Source: Sanderia malayensis
Taxonomy: Eukaryota > Cnidaria > Scyphozoa > Semaeostomeae > Pelagiidae
Direction: 5' to 3'
DNA length: 64,000 nucleotides
NCBI GenBank assembly: GCA_013076295.1
Contig: RQOL01000466.1
Coordinates: forward strand, 1,550,001-1,614,000
Shown: positions 31,453 to 46,000 of the stretch, in pieces
Position numbering within the stretch: the stretch's first letter is position 1
Layout: every line of letters starts with the position of its first letter
Translations under genes and position numbers: made by a program
The notes under the pieces: model-generated
What the model was told of the DNA's origin: nothing
What the model saw: only the letters and a program-made list of their open reading frames with translations
The model's database searches: none

Positions 31453-34400
31453 GTTATCGTAGGCCTTGCAAATCAATTGTTATGTTTGAAAGTAGCTTTG
31501 TCTTTGCCGGCATTAAGAGGCAATGTTCTCTTCTTCGAGTTCTCTCAATTATTTGTTATCTAATTACATCAAAAGATTCTACCTTTAATTTCCAGCTTTG
31601 GTAGAAGTCTTTCATTTAGGAAACTTATTCTCGTTGCTATTTAGTCTATGGGGAAAGTCGTTGTTAAGATAGTTATTAGTCTGGCAACGGGACAGGTTAT
31701 TGCATAGAGTTCGCATGATGTTTCATTCATATTCTAAGTTATGTATACCGTTTACCACATTTTATGCATCCCTCCATGCATTAAATATTTAGATTTTAAT
31801 GACTTATTAATAGCTCAATTTCAGAAGTGATTCACTACATGTCGTTGTCGTTTTAAGTGCGAGAGCTTTAGAGGCGACTATATTGCTAGCATGTTCTCAG
31901 ATAAACATTGACAAGCGCTGGTCGAAATGCATTATTCCTAATGTTTTTTATAAATAACCTACTTCAAGGCCTTGTTTCTCCTAAAGCTCTTTATTTTTGG
32001 ATCTTTTTTATCAAATTGTACCTCGAAAAGCTTTTTAACAGTACATAACTTTCAGCTGCACAAATAGTGGCCAAAATTCTCCTTTTATACTCATTGTGTT
32101 ATGGTCATATCGCACAGAGACCATTTGTGCGCAAGCAAAGCTGGACAATGCGTGAAGCACACATTTTATTTGAGATTTAACTGCAAGTGAAAAGAACAGA
32201 TTTCTTAATTCTTAGTAGTAAACAAACTTTGTCTTTAGTAATATCAGTTCCTAAAATTTATCCGCTATTCATATGTAGGTTGTCATAAAAAGTTGTTACA
32301 AACTAAATGTTTTAAATTTTCCTTTCAAAAGCAATACCCTATTGAGATAAGGTATTACCGAGTTGAAGATTTCCTTTTTCTATTAAAATTTCTGATTTTT
32401 CCATTGAATTTGAACACATATGGTATGGTTTATCACGGGAAAAGACAACTGGGTCGTTTCAATGCTATACACAGTTAACGTCAACGCCATTGTTTTCTCA
32501 ATTTATTTTTCTTTTTTTGTAATATTTCAATCCAATATGTTTCCTGTTTGAAAGAGTAAAATCATTAATTTTTCATGAACTGACAAATTTCATTATATAT
32601 GTATTTCATTTGAAAGTTTACAAAAGATCTCTTTTGGTTGACTTTCTCGTAAATCTGGCACTGACAAACACAGAAGAATTCAAATGCCAAATATTGGCCT
32701 ATTCAATTTTTCTGCAATAAGATGTATTTTTCTAATAAACTATGTTTGAAATTTTAAGTTACAAGCGTAGTTCTAAGTATTCAATTCATATCTTCTCCAC
32801 GTCATTGACCGAGAAGATAGCAGAAACGAACCGCAATAGTTATTAATCCTCTTTTCTCATAAGCATAAATTCAAATTTAATATACTTATTTAAAATTTCA
32901 CAGATGAAGCATAGTATTATCTACAATACAACTATGTGGCAAGAATAGTCTTTGTGTTACGTTCCTGTCTAAAATTTCTGTTCTTATTTGTCCAGATGTC
33001 CAGATTTTTAGTTCAAGTGTTTGTCTGTGAGAGCTTTATTTCCTTTGCTTGGAACTACAACGTCATTGCTACGAACGAGAAATCTTCATCCAACTTTGGC
33101 TGGAATCTGGTGAGTGAAATATGCATACTGTTAGTTCTTTTAGGCCAGTTAATGTTTCTTATGCGTATGGATTGCTTTATGCACTGAATAATTTACTGTT
33201 TTGTTAGCACGAGCTCTTTAAAATTCTGTACACACTCTCTTTTTAAATCCAAAACATTTATTCGTTACCGTTATTTCGTTTCAATCTATCTAAAGTGAAA
33301 AAGAAAATTACTTCGAAACCTTTTATGGGATTTTCCCTCCTGATTAAATTCCAGCCCTGTTTAGCTTCAATAAGCTGATTAAATAATACTCCGTTGCTTC
33401 CACCATGTTTCACTGTTAAAATGGCGAATGTAAACCAAAACAATGTAGATAATTAAATAAGGTTTTATCGTGTGAACTATGTACAATTCCAGCTCTCATT
33501 GTAACATGTAATTAGCATAGACTACAATTTGGGTTTTGGTATTTGGGGAGAGGGGATAAAGTTCTTTCTATTTAATATGTAGTGATGAATTTACATGTTA
33601 CTTATAGTTTTAATAGACAGATTTACGGAACCCCTTCGTGGTGCTTTAAATTGGACTGGCCAATAGTCTTAAAGATCACAAGATGTCTCGTGTCCATATC
33701 TCTTGCATTGATTCTCCCCAGGACTCTGCTCTTGAACCGGGAAATGTAGTGACTTGTACGCATGCGCCCGGATAAAAACTTTTGAACTGATTGATGAAAA
33801 GAAAAGTATAACAAACATACAGCTGTGAAAAATCGAGCTGTGAAATTTCTGCAGTGGGTTTTCATTTGGTGCGCTCGTGTAGTTTATGTGCAAGATAAGT
33901 GGTGCATCTGATAATTTATTGCATGGTCCTGAATACGAAAGAATATCGGAAAGAATATATGTCTGTGCACACACTCTAAAGCCTTATTTCTTCATATCCA
34001 TTCTTCATTAGTGCTATTTCAAATGTTTTTAATGTGTGAGATTTGTTTACACTTTGTATTTGCGTGGTACTGGCATTATTTTTCTTATTCGGGGGAGCAC
34101 CTTTAAAATTACATGATATCTTGCCTAAATAATATCGCAATTCGTGCCTTTACACACTGTTGAATAGAAGAAAACTGCCACCTTGAATACCAAAGCTGTA
34201 TAAGCATTCCCATTTTGTTTATCTTATCTTTGACAAATGTTAGTCATATTATTTGCCATTACTGGTGTATCAAGTAAATGCATTTGATTAGCTCTTTACG
34301 GGATAATTCGTTTTTAATTCTGTGTTCATTGCTGTATCGCAAGTAAAATTAGAGCACTTAATCTACATTTAGGCCGAATCAATAAGCATGTATCTTGATA

Positions 34401-34455
34401 CCTCTGAGCTTGTAAACAGAAAGCCCTCCTTGCTAAAACTTGATATTTTCTACTA

Positions 34456-34503
34456 GTGGGACTTAGAAGAGTAGCCGTCTGCGACTACTCTTCTTGGTCC
34501 CAC
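34456..34503. repeat. Imperfect 48-nt inverted repeat
   Basis: GTGGGACTTAGAAGAGTAGC pairs with GACTACTCTTCTTGGTCCCA around a short loop, with a few mismatches. It lies between genes B and C. Confidence 0.65.
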
Positions 34504-36205
34504 TTTTTCCTGTTGTATTGCGATTCGAAACGGCCTATCCAAACAATATGACGTTTCCAAGACCCCGATTTGAATCGGCACTTGCTGAGTTCCATGCTTC
34601 ATAGCATTCATTCACTGCGGTCGCTTTATAAACGTACACCCACAGCAATAAGCTCATTGATGTAAAAAGAAGCGATATTCTAATGATGACTCGCAAACAA
34701 TAATCGATATTGCATGGCAGAGAAGATTAAACTACTTTAAAAAAAACCAAGGAACGGCTCAGCTCACTTGAACCTTTATCCCTCCCATCATCATCGTTCA
34801 CTGAAAGACTTCTTTCCCAGGTTATTGTTTATCTCACTGGTTATTGTTTTTTTGCGGAGAAAAGCTCGCTTTCAGGGTTTTATCTGCCATGAATGCATAT
34901 CGTTTGATTCAAAAGCGGTTGTCACTACGCATGAATTATTTATCAATGTTGCATTTATGGAATTATTTACCGAGAGAGTCGCCCATTTTCACAAGACGCC
35001 TGCGTAATTAAGGGTTATATCAATTAAAACGTGCACTTTTGCTTCTTGATTCTCAATCATTTCTTTCGGCGCGCAAGAACGAAGTGTTGCACAGTTGAAT
35101 TAGAATTCACATTTATTGTTATACGTGTTCGTGTTTGTTTTCCAGGCTGATGAGCACGATTATCACGCTCCCACAACTGGCTGGCTGGAAAAATACCGCT
35201 CCTAACATAAACTGGCTACTGCTGATCGAACTTGCGTTCATCCGTGCAAAACATACATATACATAAACGAACAGGTGAGGGATTTGAATAATGTTTTGCG
35301 CCTGCGTTGTTTCTTGTGTTTTGCATTCTATCATCATCACTCCGTCGTGTCTTTTTCTGTTATTTTTCAACTGTTAATAAGCAAGTACACTTGACTGCGT
35401 TAGTACAACTCATACAACAGTGACTTTGTTATTCGTAATTAAGCGCCGTACTGTGATTTTGTGATGCTTATCACGCAACACATTGCAAGCGTCTTTACGT
35501 GTAGGCTAACATGCGTCCTTACAGCATTATGGTTCACTGCTGTTAGCACTCAATTACGATCGATCTTAGCATTCAGAGCAAAGATTGATCTACATATGCA
35601 AGTAAAAGTTGCATCCGGACAACACTTGCAATTAAGATGTGGCAAACAATTCGCTTTGCACCTGCAGCAACGCAACAGTAAGCCGAAAATGAGAAATAAT
35701 CAGACCAGACAGTTATTGTAATAGGAATTTAAGGAATCATAAGCATCCATGTGCTTTTCGGAAGCTTTGATCTGCGATTGCATTGTTCAAAAACACAGTT
35801 TTCAGTTGAGATTCTTACGTATGTTTTGCATCTGTATTTTTGTGAAAGTTTGGAGGGGGCCTATTCTTTATGACCTTAGCAATACCAAGCATGAATATTT
35901 AAACATTTTATAAGATCTTCCGATTTGCAATCCAATTACATTTGCTCTATTTCGGCAATGCTGAGCTGAGGCAACAGGAATGCCTTCAATTGAAGTAGCT
36001 TCGTGTGAATTATCAACGGCAATGGTCAGTTGTTGAGTTTTTTATATCTCTGTTCGAAACAGGTATGGCGATATTACAAAACTTTCATAATACCGATATC
36101 TATGTATGATTTTCATGAGTACCAGGTGCTTGTTTTCAGAGATCTGTTGTGTGAAGGAGTTATTAATTTATTTTCAACATTATCATTATCATTATCAACC
36201 TTGCC

Positions 36206-36230
36206 ATTATTATTATTATTATTATTATTA
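36206..36230. repeat. (ATT)n microsatellite
   Basis: About eight ATT units, preceded by ATTATC repeats. Confidence 0.8.
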
Positions 36231-37025
36231 GTTTTTGACTACTTGGAATAGCTAAAACAAAAGCTATGGCCATCTCTTTACGAAATCGTATAAACAACAT
36301 AAGAAAGATACACGATATTATAAAAATCATAACCCACGTCAACCATACAGTTGCAACGTTTATATTTTATTGACGTCGTCAAGCGTTTTTAAAAACACTC
36401 AACAAGACTCAAGTTGTATTTTTTAATTTCTAAGAGAAATTCAACATGTGAAGAAAATCAACTATGGCGATGTTATTTTTTTAGAAGCATGTGTTTGGTT
36501 GCCTAGAGGCTTGTAAAAAATTAGTTTTGCATCATGTCTCTGATGATTCGTGAGATGAAATATAGCCACTGTCCTTCGCTTGGGGTGTACAACATATCGT
36601 GTGATAAATACAGTTTTAGTTATTGATAGCCATCGTCTTTTCAGAGGTGGTTTTGAAAATATTGTATTTTAGAAATTCTTCCTCGTTGCCTCGACAATAA
36701 TGATGGAAATTTGCGTGCCTAACCCCCTGAGCTAGGTTTCCTCATTAAATTTTCATGCTGGAGGAACCTCGAGTAACGAACATAAAGAATTTGTGAGTTG
36801 ACATGTATGCCAAGCATCCATTACGCATGCACTGTTGGCATTCTCGACACGAAAACAATCTGCTTGGAACTCGTTTCCAAAATTATTCCTTATAATATTC
36901 AAAGAATAATTCCAGAGATATGTCGGGTGAATATGAATACCTGAAACTGTGGCTGAAATATTGATGCAATTTGTTTACATTTAACTATTATTGATATGAC
37001 TTTTTTTCTATATTTTTCAGTGATA

Positions 37026-40000
37026 ATGCACATGGCTAAGAAGACAATGCCGGGTTCGAGTACAATTCAGATTGGCATTCTTTTATTTATGTTTATTTTC
37101 AAAGAAATTAAAGGTGAGTTGACGTTGCATTTTGGATATGGCAAACAGTGCTTCATGTCTTATGACATCTGGTACAGATTTATCTGTGTTCGCATCTAGC
37201 ATTAGATACCCAATCCGTATTTCGTGCCAAACGCAGGTGCATTGCATTCTATCATCAACAATTGATATGAAGTTCGAGTGTTCGAAATTTCAAACAAGGT
37301 TTATTAGAAAGTATACATCTTTTTGCAGAAATAGGCAGTGTTGATAGAGCCTGTTTATAAAACATATCAGACTAGGTGTTTATATTAAGCAATAGTCTGA
37401 TGTAGTATGCACTAAAGTTAGTTTGAATTCACAAAATATCTTCATTATGCTGCTGTATTTGTGTTTCTTATCGTCACAGTTTATCAGTATTCTCGGGGGA
37501 GGGGACTCTTTACTAATGGATGAGCTCAGCATTTGCCTCGCACGCGATTAGTTCGAGAAAAAATCTAAATATTCTACTTGCTCCGAACGAAAGGGAATTA
37601 TTAAGCTTAGATTTCTTTGCATGTTTTCTGACATCTGTGATAGATGTCATTCATTTTATTTTCAATGATATAACTTTGTTTTGCGTCATGCATTAACTGA
37701 TAAGAGTCCATAAGATTTTGGCAATGGTTTACTGTACGATAATGTTTGATTCCATTAATTAACTTTGCTTTACTATACCTCGCAAGCCTTTGTCACTGCA
37801 AGAGTATTTCAATTAAATGAGTCATGCGCATATGCGCAGAATGCGAGATGCGGAATATGACAGGAGTAGATTTAATAAAGATATATGATGAATTTTGTTC
37901 GTGTTCACAATGAACAACTACAGCCATACATGACACAACGCAAGCTATCTTTTACAGATTTTTAGCCTCTTCCACCCCTTGCTATTTATGATATATTATT
38001 GCATTGTTATTATCATTAATATAATAGTTTTCTTAGTTCCTCGATGTTTAATATTTGTTGTTACTCTCTGGCCCCATTTGGTTTTGTAGCCCGATGTAGC
38101 ATGAATATTTGCCTTGCACATATTGCTGGACTTGTTGTCTTTCCATATTGTTCAATTCAAAGATCATAAATCAACTATTGTAGGCGGAGCGTTGGCTCGA
38201 ATTGATCTTGAAAACAAGAGAAAAAATATTGAATTTATTCTTTTTGAAAACAAGCCGGCAGGTAATTGGATTCACACAATTGAGACCGTGAGCCAACTTT
38301 TGAGGTTAACCTTCAGTAGCTTTGGATTCAAACAGAGAAGCGGAGAAGTGGCATTAACGAGGCTGGAGTTTCAAAATCGAGGCTAAAATTTTAAGCATCA
38401 AAGCCAGAGTTGATTCAGCTCACTGTCACGAAAAATTATTTTAAGATTCCTAATTAAGATGAATTATGTTTGATAAGAGAACATGTTTGATACAGAAGTA
38501 CATATTGTGTATAAAAGGGCTGAGTTAACCAATCAATTGATATTACTGAACGGTGTCTGTGCAGGAGATTAAATTTTTAAGTAATAACGTGGAGTTTTGG
38601 CATGAAAGAGCGTCTTCATTGGGTCGCTGTGAAATATTTTAGGTCGTAAAACGTTGATTTTAAGATTCATGTCATGTAACTACGAATGCTTGTTTTATTT
38701 CAGGTCAAACAGCATTTCACATCGGATTCAGTTTGCACCTGCGCACTGCACAGGATGTCGGCCAGTCGAAAATCACATTGGTTGGACCATGGGAAACACA
38801 ACCGAAATCAGATTCAAGCTTATTCTTATCCGGTTTGAATGTGGATGGCGTGCACTCCAATCTTATCGTGCCCAGGTCAGGGATTTACTTCGCCACACTG
38901 AAGCTTCAAGTTTCTTCGTCGTCGAGTGACCACCACAAGACCACGTGTACCCTACGATCCTCGTTATCAAATCGAGTCTTGCGTGCCGTGTCTAACGGCG
39001 ATGAAGATGGCGACAGTTTGGAAAGGAAAAATAAGGAAATATTTCTGTCTGCAAGTCTCAGGCTAAGCATCGGGGAAAAGCTGCAAGTCTGGATAAAGTC
39101 AAGTGAACGTGGATTGAAACTCGAAACGGGATCGTTGTTTTCCTTGCTGTTTCAAGGAGACTATGGTTTGTTGCCAAGCTTTTTGGCAAGCCCTGTAAAG
39201 TCGCAGACTTTTACTCACAAGGAGATGTCGAGGATTCCGTCATGGAAGACGCATCATAAAAGCAGCACGGGCTTCTCCGTCGCAGCGGGAATATTCGTCT
39301 CAGCGAATACAGGCAATTACCTGTGCAGTTTGAATCTGATTCTGGAAAGAGCTGTCGGCGTTGTTGTCGTCGAGTTTCGGACAGGAAAAGACGTTCGACT
39401 CTCGTTGAGAAAGACTTATGATAAATTGACGTCAACAACTTTATCCGTTAGTCAGATGTTCAGATTGAACGAGAACGAGGCTATTGCACTGTGGCTGCAG
39501 CCTCTTACCGGTAGCTTTACGGTTTCTGACAGTTCGACGTTCTCTTGCTTTCTGGTTGGCAAAGAACAACGGTCAGTAAGGCTTGTTGAACCAAACATCA
39601 CAACTATGAGCGATGCACTCGGTTGGAATGAAATATCTTTCTGGAAAGTCAAGCAAAAGTCGACGGATTTCAGAATGTGGCCAGGTGAAGGAAAGATATT
39701 TTTTCCTTCGCCAAGCATTGCTCCGACAAGCATTGCAGTGGCCAGTTTGTCGTTGACTGTGGAATCAAGCGAAAATTGCCAAGTATCGATTGCACTGCTT
39801 AGTGGAGGAGTGGCCGATAGGATATTGACAAACACGGGGAGGTCTTTGGTGCTGAAGAACGGCACCCAAGGGACGCTGACATTAGTTGCTGTTCTGAAAG
39901 TAGCTACGGGTAGTTACATTTCGGCTTTTGTCAAGTCTTCTAAACAGATCCAAATCGTCAAAGCAGAAGCAAACATTGTCCGGAAAATACCAATAGTGCC

Positions 40001-43000
40001 TTCCATAATGACCTCATGTAAAAGTGGTCAGAATTTGGACAATCGAACAAAATGCAATGGAGATTGTTGGTCGACAGTTGCCCTTGTCCACGAGATGACT
40101 CAACAGTCGACCACGCGACACTGGTATATCGCACGGGATTACTTTTCACCAGAAGAAGACGGTATTTATTACGTGTCGATCAATTTAATTATCGATGTTG
40201 TGATGACGAATACATCCGAAAATAGCCTGATCGAGGCTGAGCTCGTTTCGAAGTCGAAAGAAGGCGCGCAAGAACTGCAACGAGTTTTTCGAGGGGTGGG
40301 AGGCTCTGCGAACAGTGTTCACTTGATGTCGACCCATTTTTTGCAAGCTCACGAGCGACTGTCTATCGCATACAGGTGTGATGCTAAAATTCAATGTCGT
40401 GTGTCTGTGACGTCGAGAATTTCAGCCGTCCTGATGGCTAGGACTTTTCTCGCCGAGGGCTTCTCGACAAAGCTGGACGAACACAGAAGCATCAATGTCC
40501 AAACGGGTCACGTGATACGCGGCTGGACGAAATCAAAAGCGAATTATATGATGACGAGTTCGTTCAACGCTGACGAAGGAGAGTATGCTGCAGCGTATAG
40601 TGGTATTTACATGGTCACGTGTAGTATACTGTTAAGGAATTTGTCGAGGAATATTGATGTGAGGATACAATTGAAAATCGGTGATGAATCAAAGTCGTTT
40701 GTCGAAGATATAAGCAGAGAGATGGCGGCTTTTGCCACGGATTACGGAACGACATTGTCTTTATCGTCGTCGATAAAGCTTGAAAAGGGACAGAAGGTCT
40801 CGATTCGATTGGTTACGAAAGAGAGGCAGACGAATTTACGTATTTTGGAGCATAGTACCTTGTCGATACTTGCCATCACGCAGCCGGGACTTCCTGCACG
40901 GTTTGGTTTCACAATGTCCATGCGAACGGCTGTCAAGGTTTACAGATCCATTCAGAGCAGTCAGAAGTTGCAGGGTTGGACCACATACAATCTTAATGGT
41001 GCTTTCAGTGCTGCTAACCGCGCGCAATTCCAATTCATAGATACACTTGGTCGGTTATCCGTGTCCAAAGCAGCCGTGCTGTTGCTATCGGTTACTGCGC
41101 ATCTTGCAACCAAGTCCGCGCAGCGCATGTCTTTGCGTGTAAATGTACACGATAACGAGATATTCGAGTCTGTTGACGCAGTCTCACCGCGTGGCACGCA
41201 GACCATGAAACTGTCCGTCGCGTTGTTCGTGCAGGCCGGCAGGTCGATATCCGTTGAAGTCAAGGCTGGGTCAAGATCACATGCATCACCGTATTATGTG
41301 TGGAAAGATTCCGTAATTTCTGCTGTGTTTCTCGACGATGTTCCACTCAAGCCTGGCTTAATGCTTGCTATAAATGGGCTCCGAACGAGCGGGAAAGATA
41401 ATGCCAAGATCAATCACTGTGAGTTTTGTAAATTTAACTTTTTTCTTGGATTACCTCCGAATTGGGGTTATTAAGCATGCGCACTTGAATTTTAGATTTG
41501 AAAATCGAAGTACGCATGTGCAATAACCCCAGCCTTGGGTAAAGGCGGGTTTACACGATCGTTTTTTGCCAACATTTTTTTTGATATTGGACTGCGAAGC
41601 TGAAGAAGGATCGTGCAAATGGCCAAAATTTTTGGCTGGGCATGCTGTTTTTAATCCGCTTATCTGTTGTTAATCACCCATCGTTGTAAATTTTATTTTG
41701 ATTCAAGGTCAAAATAAAATCGCTCCATCATTTTTTTTCAAAGACGCCGACAATGCCTGACATCATGTTTGACTCGGAGGGTTTCTAGAATTACAAAGTT
41801 GGGGTGAAATAAGAAACACTAGACCTTTAATTTGCTTTTTCATCAACAGAACAAACAGGAATACTATATTTTTAGGTAAAATATAACAGTTTATACGCAA
41901 AAGGTTTTTAAACGAAAAATTAACAAGTGAATATAGCAACACAAGAACAACAACTGAAGAACATATCTACGAGAAATTTATACTAAACACTTCCATTGCC
42001 ATGGAACCTGTCCAGGCCCAAAAAAAATGGTCTGCAAATGTCTGTCGAACACTTTCTGCAGAGGCCCTGCCCCTGGTATTGTTGCCTTTGGATCTGGGAG
42101 ATAAAGGCTGAAAGCATGTATTCGATTTCTCTTGTCTCCATCATCGTTCGATAACAACGTTGCAGACCATTTTTTATACCAAACACTTCCATTGCCATGG
42201 AACCTGTCCAGGCCCAAAAAAATGGTCTGCAAATGTCTGTCAAACACTTTCTGCAGAGGCCCTGCCCCTGGTATTGTTGCCTTTGGATCTGGGAGATAAA
42301 GGCTGAAGGCATGTATTCGATTTCTCTTGTCTCCATCATCGTTCGATAACAACGTTGCAGACCATTTTTTGGGCCTGGACAGGTTCCATGGCAATGGAAG
42401 TGTTTATAGTATAAATTTCTCATAGATATGTTCTTCAGTTTGAATTGTGTTGCTATATGTATATATTCACTTGTTACACTCTTTTCGTTTTATAAGAATG
42501 CTTAATTTTTTGCTGAGCCTCATTATTCTTAATTTTTTTTCTATTTTGAGCCCCGGAATATTCTTAAATTATTCTTAGCGCGGCAGACAATACGGATATG
42601 GCAATACACTGCTATTATTATCATCAATGCCAAAAACGCATAACTATTACAATGGCTGACAGAATAAGTCCTTAATTCCTGTAGGACAGATTTTATCAAC
42701 ACTTTCATCGAAATATGGAGGAAAAATCCTGCTAAAAATAATAGTTTCACAAGATCGTGAGCCTGCCAATATTCTTAAAATTTTCTTAAATTTCACGAAT
42801 TTTGAGCCTCATTATTCTTATAAAGTTTATTCTTATAAAAAGAAAAGAGTGTAATTTTTCGTTTAAAAACCTTTTGCATATAAACTGTTATATTTTACCT
42901 GAAAATATAGTATTCCTGTTTGTTCTGTTGATGAAAAAGCAAATTAAAGGTCTAGTGTTTCTTATTTCACCCCAACTTTGTGATTCTCAAAACCCTCCGA

Positions 43001-46000
43001 GTCAAACATGACGTAAGGCATTGTCGACGTCTTTGAAAAAAAATGATGGAGCGATTTTATTTTGACCTTGAATCAAAATAAAATTTACAACGATGGGTGA
43101 TTAACAACAGATAAGCGGATTAAAAACAGCATGCCCAGCCAACAATTTTGGCCATTTACACGATCCTTCTTCAGCTTCGCAGTCCAATATCAAAAAAAAT
43201 GTTGGCAAAAAACGATCGTGTAAACCCGCCTTAATGCGAGAGGCATCTCAATTCATCTCCTAATGAGTTTCGGGGAGCGTTTGTTGGCTCTTATCGTATC
43301 TATCTTTGTTTCAGTCAAATTTCAAAGCGATGTTCCCGGCAGCTACAAGCAAAACCTCGTTTACAAGGATGAAGGGTTTTTTGAAATTCCATTTTCAGGT
43401 ACACTATTTATGATTATGATTATGATATTTGAAATGAGCTCAAAATATCCTCTGTTTACTGCACAAGTTAAAATGATAAAAAATTGTCGTTTGAAAATTT
43501 TCTTTGTTTACATCCGTGAGGTCAGTTTTATCTCTATTTTTTAAAGCATTAGTTGAATCTCCATCAATAATTGATTTCATACCAACGAATTCTTTGCGCA
43601 TTTTTATTGAAGATTAAGTTTTTTGACTGATAGATGAAAAAAGTTATTAATTTATACTTTTGTAGATCAAATCAATCGGTTTGAAAAATTGAAGCATTTT
43701 GAATAAATAATTAAAATTGTTTACAACTCATCAAGCCTTATATAGTGACGGAAAGCCTTTTCAGATAATAACATATAAAAAAAATATAAATGGAGCTAAA
43801 TCGTCTATGACTGGGTCAAATAGCACCAAATCAAGTGATTATGAAATTTATTCCACGTTTGCCGCTACCCGTACCATCTCAATAATAAATAGCCATGTGA
43901 TGACCTGACTAGCGTGGGTGGAAAGCTCTATAAGTTTCTTATAAGAACCTACCTCAAGACTCTGACTGTTCATGAAGTTCATAAATTTCCTTATTTTAGG
44001 ACCCGTTTTAACTAAATGTTGGTACTAAAAGTTCTTTAATAGTTTCTTAGCTCCGCATTTAGTGATCAATTAGAGTATGGACCCAAAAAGGCATTCATTT
44101 CATTTCATTTTCATTTCATTTTATATTTTTTACCCACGGTAACCCCGTCAATCAAAATATAGACTGCTCAATCAAAATAGACTGCATTCAAGCTCTGACT
44201 TTGCTTAACATTCTGGCCAAAACAATGCCACAGTATTATAATGCATAGTATAGTATAGTATAGTATAGTATAGTATAGTATAGTATAGTATAGTATAGTA
44301 TAGTATGGTATAGTACAGCGTGATATAGTATAGTGCGGTATATTATAGCATTGTGTATAGTATGGAGCAGTAAAGTCGACTAAAATTTTTTGTTTTACTT
44401 TTTAGGAAACTACATTGTCTCGTTAACTCTGGAAGTGGGTAAATCACAGATGAACACTTCAGTCAACTGTGGCATGCTTCGATCGAGTAGTCGAAGTTCA
44501 TCAGAGCAATACCGTTTGACAAATCTTCACGGGCCTTTTCAGCTGACGAAGGTGTTGCAGTTTGACAGACCGGGTAAATTATCATTTGTTTGCCAGTCCA
44601 AAGGTGGGAGCGTGACGCTTAAGAAGACGAGCAATCTGATGATCAATTTCCTGGAATATTCCAGAGTTGGTGATGTCATTTTGAAGTTGAAGACCGAAAA
44701 AGAGTCCGATGGAAAGACCAGGTTGATTGGTATGCAATATGCATTTGTCTCATACTTTGTGCTCTTTCCCATGATCTAGCTAATTCACTTGTTGCAGCCA
44801 GTCCTCGAGGCCAACTTTTGAACCAATTGTCTTAGAGAGCTGAAAATTGTCTTAAAATGATTAGAATGTCCTAATTAGTAGGTTTTGATTATTTGCTGGC
44901 CAAATTTCGGTCTATTTTGGAATGCCGATATCCGAATTTGAACGTTCATGTACTATAGCTACTTTGCAGCTTTACGTGTGCTTAATCATGTATGCTTACA
45001 TACTATACATGCATACATATACATGCATACATACGAAATTCGTTGATTATGGAATTCACGTTAGTTGTGGCCCTTCGACTCGAGTTAAAGAAACAATTTC
45101 TTTAAAAATAATTGCAATCTGTGACAAAATTATGTTGCAACATAAATAAATGAAAAAAGACAACAAAAGAGAAATTAAACATCAAGCAACAACATTGTTA
45201 AAGCTGATTAAGGGCAAAGTCGATTTTTAGCACACTTTAATATACCTGCTCTCAGTTTTGTGCGGAATGAGCTCAAAGATTTCTGTTTTTATGTTTATTC
45301 TATATAAACACACAAAAGTTTTCTTAACACAAGCATTTACAAATATGTATGTATCTGTTTGTATCGAGGAACCACTAATTTTTTTCACTATAAATATTCT
45401 CTGTTTTTTCTTGCAGAGCTGCTTTAATTATTATCTTGAGCAAACGTTTCTTTACAGCTGCTTAAATGGAAATCAATGCAGTATTGATTGTTTTTAATTG
45501 TTTTCGTTTTCAACAGCAAAACACAGCATTAACGCCGAAGGCCCCTATTTACTGGCAATTAACACAAAGAGACACTTATCATCATTCAGCGTGAATCACG
45601 GTGACAAGACTATAATCCATGTGCAAAGAGCCCCTGATGACTCGAAGGACTCGGTTTTTTTCGCATTGAATTTGCAGCGAGGACGAAGCGTGGATTTGAG
45701 ATGGCTCGAAAATGACCAAGGATCCAATAACGAGGATATTACGTTCTACAAAGTGAACTATCGCTCTCTTGGTGGATTGGCTGCGTCTACCAGCAAAAAC
45801 GAAGCTGTGCTTGCAAGGAATCTATCATGGGCGCTGATAACAAGTTGGGACACATCGCTGCCAGTTAATTTCTTGTCCTTGAAGAATTCATATTTGTCGT
45901 CAACGGGATTGTTCATCTCCAAAGAAGATGCGACATATCTTGTCACCGTAGTTGTTAATTTTGTTGCCAAGACACAATCAATGAGGTTTGTTGTTGCTTT

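Larger units (their letters stand above)
31453..37025. other. 5.6-kb region between the divergent genes B and C
   Basis: The start-codon exons of B and C face away from each other across this region. An acceptor (tttttcag) six bases before the gene C ATG shows that C has an upstream 5'-UTR exon here; B probably does too (ttgcaag before its ATG). I found no recognisable coding exon. One exon-shaped open stretch, 32996-33109 (acceptor ttgtccag, donor gtgagt, 38 codons), has an end phase that does not match gene C exon 2. An imperfect hairpin lies at 34456-34503 and an ATT microsatellite at 36206-36230. Confidence 0.45.
41543..43231. mobile_element. Harbinger-like foldback element in gene C intron 2
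   Basis: The ends AGGCGGGTTTACACGATCG and CGATCGTGTAAACCCGCCT are inverted, with a 3-bp TAA target duplication (41540-41542, 43232-43234). Both features are typical of PIF/Harbinger. The arms match for about 380 bp, and inner palindromes around 41923-42476 extend the foldback. The centre holds a 196-bp tandem duplication (about 41981-42372). No transposase is present. Confidence 0.85.

Noticed and set aside
38114..38386. 90-codon plus-strand frame upstream of gene C exon 2
   Set aside because: It lies within gene C intron 1, and its phase would not replace the signal-peptide exon, which fits exactly.
41978..42423. Two long overlapping minus-strand open frames (138 and 146 codons)
   Set aside because: They read through a 196-bp tandem duplication inside a foldback transposon. 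The predicted proteins are internally duplicated in the same way and have no family resemblance.
44245..44358. Considered as a CRISPR-like or satellite array
   Set aside because: The unit is a 5-bp TATAG microsatellite with no spacers.
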